A stretch of DNA of 64,000 bases from Arthrobacter sp. PAMC25564 (GTDB taxonomy: Bacteria; Actinomycetota; Actinomycetes; Actinomycetales; Micrococcaceae): positions 4,030,001-4,094,000 of the forward strand of contig NZ_CP039290.1 in NCBI RefSeq assembly GCF_004798705.1, in the 5' to 3' direction. Made by a program: the position numbers and the translations under genes. Of the stretch, positions 8,907 through 18,002 are shown one piece after another (the stretch's first letter is position 1; each line of letters starts with the position of its first letter). The notes under the pieces are model-generated. The model was not told where the DNA came from. It saw nothing but the letters and a program-made list of their open reading frames with translations, and did not search any database.

Positions 8907-9904
8907 GAACGGGCCACCTTGGTGTAGGCGCCGTTGTTGTGGAAGGAGGCGATCATCGCCTCGGCGGCCTCGGCGGCCCGCAGGCCGTCCAGCGCGGTGG
9001 CCAGGGGCGGTTCCTCCCCGTTGGCCAGCGCCGAGATCCAGGCCTGGAGCTGCAGCCGGTAGGCGTCAGCGAAACGCCCCCGCCAGTCCCCGGGATAGCC
9101 CGTTGACATGGCTGCGGCCGCACTGGTGGTCAGCAGCGCCGGTTCCGACAGGCTGGCGGTGCCGTGTTCGGCCACCACCTCGCACTTGATGGAGTAGCCG
9201 AACTCCGCGTTGAGGAACAGTTCCAGCGTGGTGAGCGTGCCGTCCGCGGTCCGCAGCATCATCAGGACGGGGTCATCGAGGCCTGCGGGGGCCCGTGATG
9301 AACGCCGGCCGGAGTTCCACGCGACGTCGGTGATGGGAGATCCCAGCAGCCAGGGTACGGCGTCGAGTTCGTGGATCGCGGAGTTGGTGACGGCGGATTC
9401 GGTGGTCGCGCCCGGGGCGGACGCCTGGCTGCGGCTGATGCAGTGCACCATAAGCGGTTCGCCATGTTCACGGGCGGACGTGACGCGCTTCAGCTCGGCG
9501 TAGCCGGGGTCGAAGCGGCGCATGAAGCCCAGGGAGAGCAGGGAGTTGCCCGTGGCGGCCACGATGTCGGCGTCGGCCTCCAGCACCTCCCGGCATTCGG
9601 CGGCCGTGGGCGCCAGCGGCTTTTCGCAGAAGACGGGGGTCATGGCCTCGAAGCATTCCAGGATCAGCCCGGCATGGCTCGAATCGTCCGAGGCGATCAC
9701 GACGGCGTCAACCTCACTGGAGTTGATCAGCTCCGACGGTTCGGTGGTAAACCGGGCGCCGGCGGCGGCAGCAGCCTGCGCGGCGCGGCCCGGATCGGCG
9801 TCGGCAACGAAGCTGACTTCCGCCCCGTTGATGGTTGTTGCGAGGTTGGTGATGTGGTGGGCGCCCATGTTGCCGGCGCCAATCACCCCTACCCGGATGG
9901 TCAT
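8903..9904 (-). CDS. Gfo/Idh/MocA-family oxidoreductase
   Basis: The 333-aa product begins with the Rossmann motif GVIGAGNMGAHH and carries the TPVFCEKPLA catalytic motif and an HELDAVPWLLG segment matching inositol dehydrogenases. The ATG at 9904 has GGAGC upstream. It is the first of three overlapping dehydrogenase genes after the ABC ATPase, from which it is separated by a GC-rich hairpin. It is similar to the fourth dehydrogenase at 18003-19016 (both have the FMRRFD and HELDA/HEFDA patterns). The pair may act on different inositol stereoisomers. Confidence 0.88.
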   Translation of the reverse strand: MTIRVGVIGAGNMGAHHITNLATTINGAEVSFVADADPGRAAQAAAAAGARFTTEPSELINSSEVDAVVIASDDSSHAGLILECFEAMTPVFCEKPLAPTAAECREVLEADADIVAATGNSLLSLGFMRRFDPGYAELKRVTSAREHGEPLMVHCISRSQASAPGATTESAVTNSAIHELDAVPWLLGSPITDVAWNSGRRSSRAPAGLDDPVLMMLRTADGTLTTLELFLNAEFGYSIKCEVVAEHGTASLSEPALLTTSAAAAMSTGYPGDWRGRFADAYRLQLQAWISALANGEEPPLATALDGLRAAEAAEAMIASFHNNGAYTKVARS

Positions 9905-9936
9905 GGTGCTCCGATCTCATAACGGCTTTCAGGTCA

Positions 9937-9966
9937 AACCCCGGCCGGCGGGCGCCGGCCGGGGTT
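9937..9966. terminator. GC-rich intercistronic hairpin
   Basis: A perfect 13-bp stem (AACCCCGGCCGGC and its complement) with a 4-nt loop lies between the ATPase and dehydrogenase genes on the minus strand. There is no T-run, so it may be an attenuating or mRNA-stabilising hairpin rather than a full terminator. Confidence 0.6.
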
Positions 9967-10016
9967 CCCGGACTCGTGAAGTTGACCCGTACAGGTGCTG
10001 CGCACCGGGCCGCTGC

Positions 10017-10940
10017 TCAGCCCGGCAGTTGGCTGGACGTCTCGGCCACTTCGGCCTGCACCTCCTTGACCACATCGCCGTGGCCGCCGAGCTGTTCGAG
10101 TTCGTGGGCAAGTTCGGCGAGTTCGGCGCCGCCGGCCATCTGGGCGGTGAGCTCGTCCAGGGTGATGTCCTTCTTGTCGTAGTAGCCGATAGACTTGCCG
10201 CGCTTGAGCAGCAGGAAGCGGTCACCGACAGGGAAGGCGTGGTGCGGGTTGTGGGTGATGAAGATGACCCCGAGCCCCCGGTCGCGGGCCTGGAGGATGT
10301 AGCGCAGCACGACGCCGGACTGCTTGACGCCCAGGGCGGCGGTGGGCTCGTCCAGGATCAGGACCTTCGCCCCGAAGTACACGGCCCGGGCGATCGCGAC
10401 ACACTGGCGTTCGCCGCCGGAAAGCTGGCCGATGGGCTGCTCCACGTCGCGCAGGTCGATGCCCATCTCGGCCAGTTCCTGCTTGGTGATGTCCTTCATC
10501 TGCTGGACATCCATGCTCTTGAACGGGCCGAAGCCGCTGGTCAGCTCGGAGCCGAGGAAGAAGTTCCGCCAGATCGGCATCAGCGGGACGACGGCCAGAT
10601 CCTGGTAGACGGTAGCGATCCCGGCGTCCAGGGCGTCGCGGGGCGAATCGAATTTCCGCTCCTCGCCCATGATGTTCAGGACTCCCGCGTCGTGCTGGTG
10701 CAGGCCGGCGATGATCTTGATGAGCGTCGATTTGCCGGCGCCGTTATCGCCCAGCACGCAGGTGACACGGCCGTTGTCCACGGCCATCGTGACGTCGCTG
10801 AGCGCGACGATGTTGCCGTAATGCTTGCCCACGCCCTCCAGGGAGAGCAGGTGGACGGGGGTGTGGGTCAGCGGGTCCTTCTCATCCTTGAGGAGCCGCT
10901 TCTGGTCAATCCGTTTGGCGTCTGTCTGATTGGCATTCAT
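10017..10940 (-). CDS. sugar/inositol ABC importer, ATP-binding protein
   Basis: The 307-aa product holds one ABC domain: Walker [11 protein letters not shown], signature LSGGERQC, Walker [12 protein letters not shown] and the switch histidine in [10 protein letters not shown]. It has a charged N-terminal extension and a C-terminal tail of about 40 residues. A single-domain ATPase of this size is the FrcA type rather than the two-domain RbsA type. It powers uptake with the permease 16 nt upstream and the binding lipoprotein. Its place in an operon with inositol-type dehydrogenases suggests inositol as substrate. Confidence 0.93.
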   Translation of the reverse strand: MNANQTDAKRIDQKRLLKDEKDPLTHTPVHLLSLEGVGKHYGNIVALSDVTMAVDNGRVTCVLGDNGAGKSTLIKIIAGLHQHDAGVLNIMGEERKFDSPRDALDAGIATVYQDLAVVPLMPIWRNFFLGSELTSGFGPFKSMDVQQMKDITKQELAEMGIDLRDVEQPIGQLSGGERQCVAIARAVYFGAKVLILDEPTAALGVKQSGVVLRYILQARDRGLGVIFITHNPHHAFPVGDRFLLLKRGKSIGYYDKKDITLDELTAQMAGGAELAELAHELEQLGGHGDVVKEVQAEVAETSSQLPG

Positions 10941-10956
10941 GGTGGTCCGGGCCCCT

Positions 10957-12000
10957 TTACTTGAGTTCCGCGCGGCGCTTGACGATGAGGTTCACGATGG
11001 TGGCCAGCAGCAGCATCAGGCCCAGGAAGAACTTGAACCAGTCCGGGTTCCACTGCGCGTAGACGATGCCCTTGTTGGCCATGCCGAAGATGAACGCGCC
11101 GATCGCACCGCCCACCGCCGAGCCGTACCCGCCGGTCAGGAGGCAGCCGCCGATCACCGCGGCGATGATATAGAGGAATTCATTGCCCACGCCCTCGCCG
11201 GACTGCACGGCGTCGAACGCGAAGAGGTTGTGCATGCCCAGGATCCAGCCGCAGAACCCCACGCCCATAAACAGGCCGATCTTGGTCGCCTTGACCGGCA
11301 CGCCCACGGCGCGGGCCGCGTTCGCGTCCCCGCCGACGGCGAAGATCCAGTTGCCTACCTTGGTCCGCAGCAGCACCCAGGAGGCCACCGCCACGAGCAG
11401 GATCCAGATGAACACGGTGTTCTTCACATCGACGCCGCCGATGTTCACCGAGGAGGAGAACACGGCCTGCGCCGCCTTGTAGCCGTCCATCGTCGAGATC
11501 GACGGTGAGGACACGCCGCCGCCGATCATCCGGGTCAGGCCCAGGTTCAGGCCCGTCAGCATCAGGAACGTCGCCAGCGTGACGATGAAGCTGGGCAGCT
11601 TGGTCTTCATCAGGATCCAGCCGTTGATGAAGCCGATGGACAAGGAGACCAGCAAAGCCAGGCCGACGCCGACCCAGACGTTCGTGCTGAAGTACCAGCT
11701 GAACATCGACGCCGTCAGCGCCGAGCTGATCACGGCGACACCGGTGGAGAGGTCGAACTCCCCGCCGATCATCAGCAGCGACACCCCCACCGCCATAATC
11801 CCGATGGTCGAGCTTCCATAGAGCACCGTCGCGAAGGACGCCGGCTGCAGGAAGGTCGGGGAAACAGCGGAGAAGAAAATGAACAGGACGATCGCACCCA
11901 CCAGGGCACCGACCTCGGGCCGCCCCAGGAGGGCCTGGAGCGGGTTGCGTTTACCGATGCGTTCATCACGCACAGGGATCTTTACGGCTAATTGAGTCAT
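10957..12000 (-). CDS. sugar/inositol ABC importer, permease protein
   Basis: The 347-aa product is a polytopic membrane protein of the RbsC/FrcC type with about ten hydrophobic helices and the family segment [20 protein letters not shown] near residues 75-95. GTAGGAG before the ATG gives a good ribosome binding site. It forms the transmembrane channel with the ATPase encoded just downstream. A stable hairpin separates it from the binding-protein gene, a common way to give more binding protein than permease. Confidence 0.93.
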   Translation of the reverse strand: MTQLAVKIPVRDERIGKRNPLQALLGRPEVGALVGAIVLFIFFSAVSPTFLQPASFATVLYGSSTIGIMAVGVSLLMIGGEFDLSTGVAVISSALTASMFSWYFSTNVWVGVGLALLVSLSIGFINGWILMKTKLPSFIVTLATFLMLTGLNLGLTRMIGGGVSSPSISTMDGYKAAQAVFSSSVNIGGVDVKNTVFIWILLVAVASWVLLRTKVGNWIFAVGGDANAARAVGVPVKATKIGLFMGVGFCGWILGMHNLFAFDAVQSGEGVGNEFLYIIAAVIGGCLLTGGYGSAVGGAIGAFIFGMANKGIVYAQWNPDWFKFFLGLMLLLATIVNLIVKRRAELK

Positions 12001-12020
12001 AGTGTTTCTCCTACCTGGGC

Positions 12021-12050
12021 GGGTTCCGGGGCCGCCAAGCCCCGGAACCC
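12021..12050. terminator. intercistronic hairpin after binding-protein gene
   Basis: An 11-bp perfect stem (GGGTTCCGGGG and its complement) with an 8-nt loop sits between the substrate-binding-protein and permease genes. Hairpins at this place in importer operons usually stop part of the transcripts or protect the upstream mRNA, raising binding-protein output. Confidence 0.65.
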
Positions 12051-12063
12051 GGCTGGGGCATCC

Positions 12064-13065
12064 TTAGCGGATGCCTTCCTTGGCGAACTTGAGGACGTCA
12101 GGAGCTGCTGCCTGATCGATGATCGACGGGCCGGTCAGTACCGGAAGTCCGCCACCCACGTGGATGCCGCCGCGCTTGACCTGCCACAGCGCGTCGATGG
12201 ACCCGTAGCCCTGCAGCCACGGCTGCTGGTCCACGGTGAATGCCACCTTGCCGTCGATGATCGCCTGGGCGAGCTCGCCGTTCATGTCGAAGGAGGCCAC
12301 CTTGACCTTGCTCTGCAGGTTCAGTGACTCAACGGCCTTGTCAATTGTGAGCGTGAACGGTGCGCCGAGTCCGATGATGGCGTCGGCGTCCGGGGTCGCC
12401 TGTAGCTTTGCGGTCACTGTGGAGGAAACCTGGGTCATGTCCGTTCCTTGCACGAACAGGTTTTCGGTGCCCGGGACCTTCGACTTGACACCGGCACACC
12501 GGGAATCGAGGGCGACGTTCCCCTGCTCCATGATCACGCAAATCGGGTGCTTGACGCCCAGGGAGGCCAGCTTGTCGCCGACGGCGGCGCCGGCCAGGTT
12601 CTCGTCCGAACCGAAGTGGGTGAACGCACCCACCTTCTTCCAGACATCGGCACCGGAGTTCAGGCTGACTATCGGAATGCCGGCATCCGTGGCCTTCTTC
12701 AGCACGTCCTTGAGGGCGTCCGGCTTGGCCAGTGTCACGGCGATGCCGTCCACCTTCTGGTCGATGGCCTGCTGGATCAGCTGGGCCTGGCGGCCGCCTT
12801 CGGGATCCGAGGTGTAAAGCAGGTCAACGTTGTCCTTGGCCGCGGCTTCCTCGGCGCCCTTGCGGAGGATGTCCCAGAAGGTGTCGCCCGGAGCGGCATG
12901 GGTGATGAGGGCGATCTTGATCCGGGGCGTGGAAGCTGCCTGGCCTCCGCCGGCCGCGTTGCCTGAGTCTGCGGGCTTGCCGCCGGTGCTGGAACACGCG
13001 CTCAGGGCCAGCATGGGTACCACGGCCGCCGTCAGGGCTGCCTTCCGCCACGAGAACTTGGTCAC
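12064..13065 (-). CDS. sugar/inositol ABC importer, substrate-binding lipoprotein
   Basis: The GTG at 13065 is preceded by AAAGGAGA with 7 nt spacing. A longer in-frame start upstream would begin before this site and is less likely. The 333-aa product has a lipoprotein signal (KAALTAAVVPMLALSACSS) with lipobox LSAC, and a periplasmic-binding-protein type I fold. It captures the sugar or inositol outside the membrane and delivers it to the permease. It is the first gene of the importer/dehydrogenase operon, and its promoter region holds a tandem TGTCCTGACA-type operator. Confidence 0.93.
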   Translation of the reverse strand: MTKFSWRKAALTAAVVPMLALSACSSTGGKPADSGNAAGGGQAASTPRIKIALITHAAPGDTFWDILRKGAEEAAAKDNVDLLYTSDPEGGRQAQLIQQAIDQKVDGIAVTLAKPDALKDVLKKATDAGIPIVSLNSGADVWKKVGAFTHFGSDENLAGAAVGDKLASLGVKHPICVIMEQGNVALDSRCAGVKSKVPGTENLFVQGTDMTQVSSTVTAKLQATPDADAIIGLGAPFTLTIDKAVESLNLQSKVKVASFDMNGELAQAIIDGKVAFTVDQQPWLQGYGSIDALWQVKRGGIHVGGGLPVLTGPSIIDQAAAPDVLKFAKEGIR

Positions 13066-13169
13066 GATCAATCTCCTTTGATTCCGGGCCACGCCGACCG
13101 CTTCGTCGCGTCAGTCCGTGGGCTATCTACAAATGATCATGGTGACTCCGATCACAGTTGTCAATAGTT

Positions 13170-13195
13170 TGTCCTGACATTAGGATGTTTTGACG
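13170..13195. promoter_or_regulatory. IolR-type operator A (tandem repeat) before the importer operon
   Basis: TGTCCTGACA at 13170-13179 and TGTTTTGACG at 13186-13195 are direct repeats 16 nt apart. The first fits the Corynebacterium IolR motif KGWCHTRACA exactly, as I recall that motif. It lies about 105 nt upstream of the binding-protein start, within the 342-nt gap between that gene and the divergent GntR gene. The rest of that gap shows only site D. Confidence 0.65.
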
Positions 13196-13326
13196 TAACA
13201 CAATTGGAAGAAATGCCCGGATTGGCCCTCACCGCGCCGCCTGGCGCAGCCCGGGACAGCCCGCAAGAGGGCCGGAGCACCATTGGCTGTCCCTCATCAC
13301 CCTGCTAGTATCAGAACAAGGAAGTA

Positions 13327-13355
13327 TGTCCTATCAAGCGAACATATACCTGACA
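13327..13355. promoter_or_regulatory. IolR-type operator D upstream of the GntR gene
   Basis: TGTCCTATCA (13327-13336) and ATACCTGACA (13346-13355) are degenerate copies of the same motif, 19 nt apart, and end about 52 nt before the GTG of the GntR regulator. This suggests autoregulation. Confidence 0.5.
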
Positions 13356-13407
13356 TACGCGGACCGGCCGGCACGAGCGGCCCCTGCGGAGCACAAGGGA
13401 GAGCTCA

Positions 13408-14148
13408 GTGGCGAATCAACTAAATCTCAGTATCGACCGCTCCTCACCGGTGCCGCTCTACCATCAGGTGGTGCAGGGCATCGAGGCCGCCATCCACACC
13501 GGATTGTTGGAGCCGGGCAGCCGGCTGGAAAACGAGATCGATCTCGCCGCCCAGCTCAATCTGTCCCGCCCTACGATGCGCAAGGCCATGGATGAACTCG
13601 TCCGCTCGGGCCTGCTGGTCCGCAAGCGCGGCGTGGGCACCCAGGTGGTGTCCAGCCAGGTCCGGCGCCCGCTGGAACTCTCCAGTCTTTACGACGACCT
13701 GAGCAACAACGGCAGCAAGCCCACCACCGAGGTGCTGAGCTTCTCGCATGAGGAGGCCGACGCCGCCACCCGGGAGGCACTCCAGCTTCCGGCCGGCGCG
13801 AAGGTCTACCACTTCACCCGGCTCCGGAAGGTCGGCGGCAAACCGCTGGCCCTGATGGAGAACTGGGTGCGCGATGACATCACCCTCATCGACGAGGCGC
13901 TCCTGGGCTCGCAGGGTCTGTACGGAATCCTGCGCAACGGCGGGGTGAACTTCCGCCTCGCCTCGCAGCGGATCGGCGCCATGATCGCCAACGATTACCA
14001 GGCTCCGCTGCTGGAAACCACCCCCGGCTCCGCCCTGGTCACGATGGAGCGGACCGCGGTGGATGACACCGGGCGCATGGTCGAAACCGGCCACCATGTC
14101 TACCGGGCCGATTCCTACAGCTTTGAAATGACGCTCGTCCAACGCTAA
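13408..14148 (+). CDS. iolR: GntR-family regulator (HutC/UTRA type), probable inositol repressor IolR
   Basis: The GTG start follows GGGAGAGCTCA. The 246-aa product has an N-terminal winged helix (residues about 8-75, with LEPGSRLENEIDLAAQLNLS and RPTMRKAMDELVRSGLLVRK) and a C-terminal UTRA effector domain (about 95-240, VYHFTRLRKVGGKPLALMENWV). Such repressors release DNA on binding a pathway sugar. It lies between the importer operon and iolB, and the same tandem motif occurs before itself, the importer, iolC and the tautomerase gene. This supports an IolR-like role. The symbol is an inference from context. Confidence 0.85.
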   Translation: MANQLNLSIDRSSPVPLYHQVVQGIEAAIHTGLLEPGSRLENEIDLAAQLNLSRPTMRKAMDELVRSGLLVRKRGVGTQVVSSQVRRPLELSSLYDDLSNNGSKPTTEVLSFSHEEADAATREALQLPAGAKVYHFTRLRKVGGKPLALMENWVRDDITLIDEALLGSQGLYGILRNGGVNFRLASQRIGAMIANDYQAPLLETTPGSALVTMERTAVDDTGRMVETGHHVYRADSYSFEMTLVQR

Positions 14149-14194
14149 GCGCCCGCGCCAAGCGCCAGGCGCGAGGCGCCAGGCGCCAGGCGCA
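14149..14194. repeat. short GC-rich tandem repeats (AGGCGCC units)
   Basis: Between the GntR stop and the iolB ribosome binding site the sequence is built of overlapping GCGCCAGGCGC units. The repeats can fold into several small hairpins. They may be slippage-prone, or act as a weak intercistronic hairpin. Confidence 0.6.
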
Positions 14195-14214
14195 CCAACC
14201 GAAAGAGGACCTCC

Positions 14215-15111
14215 ATGGCCAACTGGGTCTATCCGCTGGGAACCGCTGCCGAGGGCAGCTGGGACATTTCACTGGGCACCGCCGACTCCACGCTGGCCGT
14301 GGACGGCTGGGCGCACACCGGTCTGAAGGTGGCGACGCTCCCCGCCGGCGGCGCCGTCGGGCTTGCCGCGGCCGGCGAGGAACGCATCGTGATCCCGCTC
14401 AGCGGATCCTTCACGGCGGCCGTGGACGGCCAGTCGTATTCCCTGGCCGGGCGGGAGAGCGTCTTCAGCGGTCCCAGCGATGTGCTCTATACGGGAACCG
14501 GCAAGGCCGTGACCATCGCGTCGGCCGACGGCGGCCGGGTCGCGGTTGCCACCGCCCCGGCGAAAGCCTCCTACCCGACCCGCCTGATCACGGCCGCGGA
14601 GACGCCGGTGGAGCTCCGCGGGGCAGGCAACTGCTCCCGCCAGGTCCACAATTTCGGCACGCCCGCGGCGCTGGAAGCCGACCGCTTCATCGTCTGCGAG
14701 GTCCTTACCCCGGCCGGCAACTGGTCCTCCTATCCCCCGCACAAGCACGACGAGGAAAAGGACGGCGAGACCAGCCTCGAGGAGATCTACTACTTCGAAA
14801 CCCGGGTAGCGCCGGGAGCCCCGAAGCGCCCGGGCGCCGACGACGCCATCGGCTACCAGCGCGTGTATGCCTCCGACGAGCGGCCCATCGACGTTTCGGC
14901 CGAGGTACGGACCGGCGACGTTGTGCTGGTGCCGTATGGCTGGCACGGCCCCGCGATGGCCGCCCCCGGCTACGACATGTATTACCTCAACGTGATGGCC
15001 GGCCCCGGCCCGGTCCGCGACTGGCTCATCAGCGACGACCCGCACCATGGCTGGATCCGGCAGACCTGGGAAGGCAAGGACGTGGACCCGCGCCTGCCCT
15101 TCGGCCGCTAG
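14215..15111 (+). CDS. iolB: 5-deoxy-glucuronate isomerase
   Basis: The 298-aa product matches IolB throughout, with the metal-binding cupin segment SYPPHKHDEEKDGETSLEE (residues about 172-190) and the segment GDVVLVPYGWHGP followed by APGYDMYYLNVMAGP. It isomerises 5-deoxy-glucuronate to 2-deoxy-5-keto-gluconate, the step before IolC. An AGAGGA ribosome binding site precedes the ATG. It follows the regulator gene after 66 nt of repetitive sequence, so the two are likely one transcript. It ends 4 nt inside the convergent MFS gene. Confidence 0.95.
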   Translation: MANWVYPLGTAAEGSWDISLGTADSTLAVDGWAHTGLKVATLPAGGAVGLAAAGEERIVIPLSGSFTAAVDGQSYSLAGRESVFSGPSDVLYTGTGKAVTIASADGGRVAVATAPAKASYPTRLITAAETPVELRGAGNCSRQVHNFGTPAALEADRFIVCEVLTPAGNWSSYPPHKHDEEKDGETSLEEIYYFETRVAPGAPKRPGADDAIGYQRVYASDERPIDVSAEVRTGDVVLVPYGWHGPAMAAPGYDMYYLNVMAGPGPVRDWLISDDPHHGWIRQTWEGKDVDPRLPFGR

Positions 15112-16361
15112 AGACGCTGCAGTTCGACGCCGTCCCGGCTTTCCGCCGGCTCGACGGCGGCTTCCGGGACGCCGCGCCCGGCGTCGTTCTTCCGCCTGGC
15201 ATTCACGGCCGCGAACACCATCACGGCGAGGCCCAGCGCGGTGATCCCGGCGCCGGCCCAGATCGGCGAGGTGTAGCCGAAGCCGGCCGTGATGGTGACC
15301 CCGCCCAGCCAGGCCCCGAGGGCGTTGCCCACATTGAAGGCGCCGATGTTGGCGCCGGAGGCCAGGGTGGGCGCGCTGCTGGCGTACTTCATGACGCGCA
15401 TCTGCAGCCCGGGAACCGTGGCGAAGCCAAAGCCGCCCAGCAGCACCATGGACGCGATGGTCATCGGCTGGTTGCCGGCGGTCAGCGCGAAGGCCACGAG
15501 GACCAGTACCAGGGCCGCGAGCACCACGAGCAGGGTGCGGTCCACGTTCCGGTCCGCCGCCTTGCCGCCCACGGTGTTGCCGACGAAGAGCCCCACACCG
15601 AAGAGGATCAGCAGCCACGGCACGGTGGAGGCGGAGAAACCGCTGACCTCGGTGAGCGTGAAGGCGATGTAGGTGAAGGCACCGAACATGCCGCCGTAGC
15701 CGAGGATCGTGACGGCGATGGAGAGCCAGACCTGTCCGGACCGGAAAGCACGCAGTTCGATGCGCAAACCGCCAGCGGCAGAACCAGCGGCAGAAGGCGC
15801 CGCCCCCTGGCCGGATCCCGTTTTGGGCACAAGGGCGAGGATGCCGGCGAGCGCCAGCACACCGATGCCGGTGATCGCCCAGAAGGTCGAGCGCCAGCCC
15901 GCGGCCTGGCCCAGCAGGGTGCCGAACGGGACACCCAGCACATTGGCCGCCGTCAGGCCCGTGAACATGATCGCGATGGCGCCCGCCTTCTTGTTGGCCG
16001 CGACCATACCGGCGGCCACCACCGCGCCGATGCCGAAGAACGCGCCGTGCGCCAGGGCGGCGATGACGCGGCCCACCATCATCGTCAGGTAGTCGGGGGC
16101 GACGGCGGAGACGAGGTTGCCGGCAATGAACAGCACCATCAGCACGGCCAGGACCGGCTTGCGTTCCAAGCGCGTCACGGCGGCGGTGAGGCCAAGAGCC
16201 CCGACGACGACGGCGAGCGCGTAGCCGGAGATCAGCCAGCCGGCGGTGGCCTCACTGACCCGGAAGTCGGCGGCCACCTCGGGCAGCAGGCCCATGATGA
16301 CGAACTCGGTGAGTCCGATCCCGAACCCGCCGAGGGCGAGTGCAATGAGGCCGATAGGCAT
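15108..16361 (-). CDS. MFS transporter (DHA1 drug/arabinose-efflux type)
   Basis: The 417-aa product has twelve predicted membrane segments, a family start (IGLIALALGGFGIGLTEFVI) and MVGRVIAALAHGAFFG around residues 95-110, typical of AraJ/Cmx-like exporters. GAAGGAG precedes the ATG. It is divergent from a MarR regulator with GTTGC-type half-sites between them, the classical arrangement of a MarR-controlled efflux pump. Despite its place inside the inositol locus nothing ties it to inositol. Confidence 0.9.
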   Translation of the reverse strand: MPIGLIALALGGFGIGLTEFVIMGLLPEVAADFRVSEATAGWLISGYALAVVVGALGLTAAVTRLERKPVLAVLMVLFIAGNLVSAVAPDYLTMMVGRVIAALAHGAFFGIGAVVAAGMVAANKKAGAIAIMFTGLTAANVLGVPFGTLLGQAAGWRSTFWAITGIGVLALAGILALVPKTGSGQGAAPSAAGSAAGGLRIELRAFRSGQVWLSIAVTILGYGGMFGAFTYIAFTLTEVSGFSASTVPWLLILFGVGLFVGNTVGGKAADRNVDRTLLVVLAALVLVLVAFALTAGNQPMTIASMVLLGGFGFATVPGLQMRVMKYASSAPTLASGANIGAFNVGNALGAWLGGVTITAGFGYTSPIWAGAGITALGLAVMVFAAVNARRKNDAGRGVPEAAVEPAESRDGVELQRL

Positions 16362-16411
16362 GGAGGAGCTCCTTCAAAACTGTGCGGAGGGGTATGGGAG
16401 GCGTAAGCTAT

Positions 16412-16467
16412 TAGTTGCAGACGCGTTATTTATTGTTGCACAAGCAACTATCCCGCGCAAGCAACTA
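16412..16467. promoter_or_regulatory. probable MarR operator between MFS and MarR genes
   Basis: An inverted repeat GTTGC-ACAA-GCAAC occupies 16435-16448, with further half-sites TAGTTGC at 16412-16418 and GCAACTA at 16461-16467, the last 17 nt from the preceding copy. The cluster lies in the divergent promoter region of both genes. Confidence 0.55.
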
Positions 16468-16521
16468 TTTTTGGAGGGCCTGCCGTTTTGGCGGAGCGGG
16501 CTGATCGGAAGGGAACATCAG

Positions 16522-16971
16522 ATGGGCATCAAGGACGACGCCGTCGAGGTCCGCGCGCAAGGGTGGCGGACACTGGCGGCCCTGCATGGGCTGATCGAGG
16601 CGGAACTGGAGCGCTCCCTGCAGGCCGAAGCGCAGCTGTCCGTGGTGGAGTACACGGTGCTGGATGCCTTGAGCCGGCAGGACGGCTGGCACATGCGCAT
16701 GCAGCAACTGGCCCGTGCCACGGCGTTGAGCGCGAGCGCCACGACACGCCTGGTCAACCGGCTCGAGGACCGCGGCCTGCTGACCCGGATCCTGTGCGCG
16801 GAAGACCGCCGCGGGATCTATACCGAGCTCACGCCCAGCGGCATCACGCTGCTCGAGCAGAGCCGGCCGGTCCACGACGCCACGCTGGAGCGGGCCCTGG
16901 CCGAGGCACAGGAGGTCCCGGAGCTGGCGCCGCTGGTCGACGCCCTCCCCAGGCTGCACACCGGGGTCTAG
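16522..16971 (+). CDS. MarR-family transcriptional regulator
   Basis: The ATG at 16522 has GGAAGGGA upstream and gives a 149-aa product of normal MarR length. Longer in-frame starts upstream run into the divergent promoter and are rejected. The winged helix spans residues about 40-110, with MQQLARATALSASATTRLVNRLEDRGLL as helix-turn-helix and a basic wing (ILCAEDRRGIYTELT). It likely represses the divergent MFS gene and is released by a phenolic or drug-like ligand. A strong bidirectional terminator follows. Confidence 0.92.
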   Translation: MGIKDDAVEVRAQGWRTLAALHGLIEAELERSLQAEAQLSVVEYTVLDALSRQDGWHMRMQQLARATALSASATTRLVNRLEDRGLLTRILCAEDRRGIYTELTPSGITLLEQSRPVHDATLERALAEAQEVPELAPLVDALPRLHTGV

Positions 16972-17000
16972 GCCGGGCCGGAGCCTTGAGGCCGGACGCG

Positions 17001-17046
17001 CGGTAAGCCCCGCCGCCGCGTCGAAACGCGGCGGCGGGGCTTACCG
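17001..17046. terminator. strong bidirectional hairpin terminator
   Basis: A 20-bp perfect stem with a 6-nt TCGAAA loop sits between the marR gene and the convergent epimerase gene. Its lack of a T-run is usual for high-GC actinobacteria. Confidence 0.85.
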
Positions 17047-17076
17047 GCCTGGATCACGAGGCCGCAGCCGCCGTCG

Positions 17077-17952
17077 TCAGACGCTCACCTTTTCAATGTG
17101 CTGCTGCATCGTCTCCAGCTGGTAACGGGAGACCTCGGCGGCGTCGTCATCCTCGGCGAAGACGCTGGAGACCATGACGGTGTCCTCGCGGTCGAGGAAG
17201 CCGATTTCCTTCAGGCCGCCGAAGAACTCCTCCCAGTTGACGTCGCCGTCGCCGATTTTCAGGTGCTGGTGGACCCGGACCGGGTTGCCGGGCGGGTTGG
17301 TGATGTAGCGCAGACCGTGCGAGGCATGGTGGTCCATCGTGTCCGCGACGTGGACCAGGCGGAGCTTGTCCCCCGCCGCCCGCATGATCTCCAGCGGCGG
17401 ATTCTTCATGTGGAAGCTGTGCGAGGCCACGTAGACCAGGCCCACGTTCTTTGAGTTCAGGCCCCGGATCACCCTGATGGCGGCCAGGCCCTCCTCCACG
17501 AAGTCGTCCGGGTGGGGATCGATCAGCAGGTCGATCCCCTCCCGTTCGATGATCGGCAGCAATTCCTCCATGGATCGGTAGAAGGCGCGCTCGGACTCCT
17601 CGGCCTTCTCCGGCCGGCCGCTGAATTCGGTGTTCATGGTGCCCACGCCCAGGTCCACCGTGATCTGGATGGCGCGCTTCCAGTAGCGGACAGCCGCCTC
17701 GCGGGCGTCCTCGTCCGGGCCCGACCAGCGCAGCACCGGCAGTACCGAGGCGATCCCGATCCCCACGTCTTTGCAGGCCTTGGCCAGCTTGGCCACGAGC
17801 TCGTCGTCCGCCTTCGGGTGGTTGAAGAACGGGATGAAGTCCGGGTGCGGGGTCATCTGCATGTACTCGTAGCCGAGGTCCGCGACCACGCGGGGGAACT
17901 CCAGGAGGCCGTGGCTGTGATGGAACGGCGTGGGGTCAAGGGCGATTTTCAC
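17077..17952 (-). CDS. sugar phosphate isomerase/epimerase (IolH-like)
   Basis: The GTG at 17952 (MKIALDPTPFHHSHG) has GGAG 9 nt upstream and is preferred over an ATG 15 nt earlier that has no binding site. The 291-aa TIM-barrel product carries metal-ligand segments MNTEFSGRP, IDPHPDDF, VASHSFHMKN and HVADTMDH. This family includes IolH and the isomerases of inositol clusters, whose exact reaction is not firmly known. It is the third gene of an iolE-like/dehydrogenase/epimerase group. It may interconvert inosose isomers or hydrolyse an intermediate. Confidence 0.85.
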   Translation of the reverse strand: MKIALDPTPFHHSHGLLEFPRVVADLGYEYMQMTPHPDFIPFFNHPKADDELVAKLAKACKDVGIGIASVLPVLRWSGPDEDAREAAVRYWKRAIQITVDLGVGTMNTEFSGRPEKAEESERAFYRSMEELLPIIEREGIDLLIDPHPDDFVEEGLAAIRVIRGLNSKNVGLVYVASHSFHMKNPPLEIMRAAGDKLRLVHVADTMDHHASHGLRYITNPPGNPVRVHQHLKIGDGDVNWEEFFGGLKEIGFLDREDTVMVSSVFAEDDDAAEVSRYQLETMQQHIEKVSV

Positions 17953-18002
17953 TGGGGAACACTCCATTGTGGATCAGGCGGGGAATTGCTGCTGGCTCGC
18001 GT

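Noticed and set aside
14149..14194. CRISPR-like array
   Set aside because: The units are overlapping 7-11-nt GC-rich repeats with no spacers. This is a simple slippage-type repeat.
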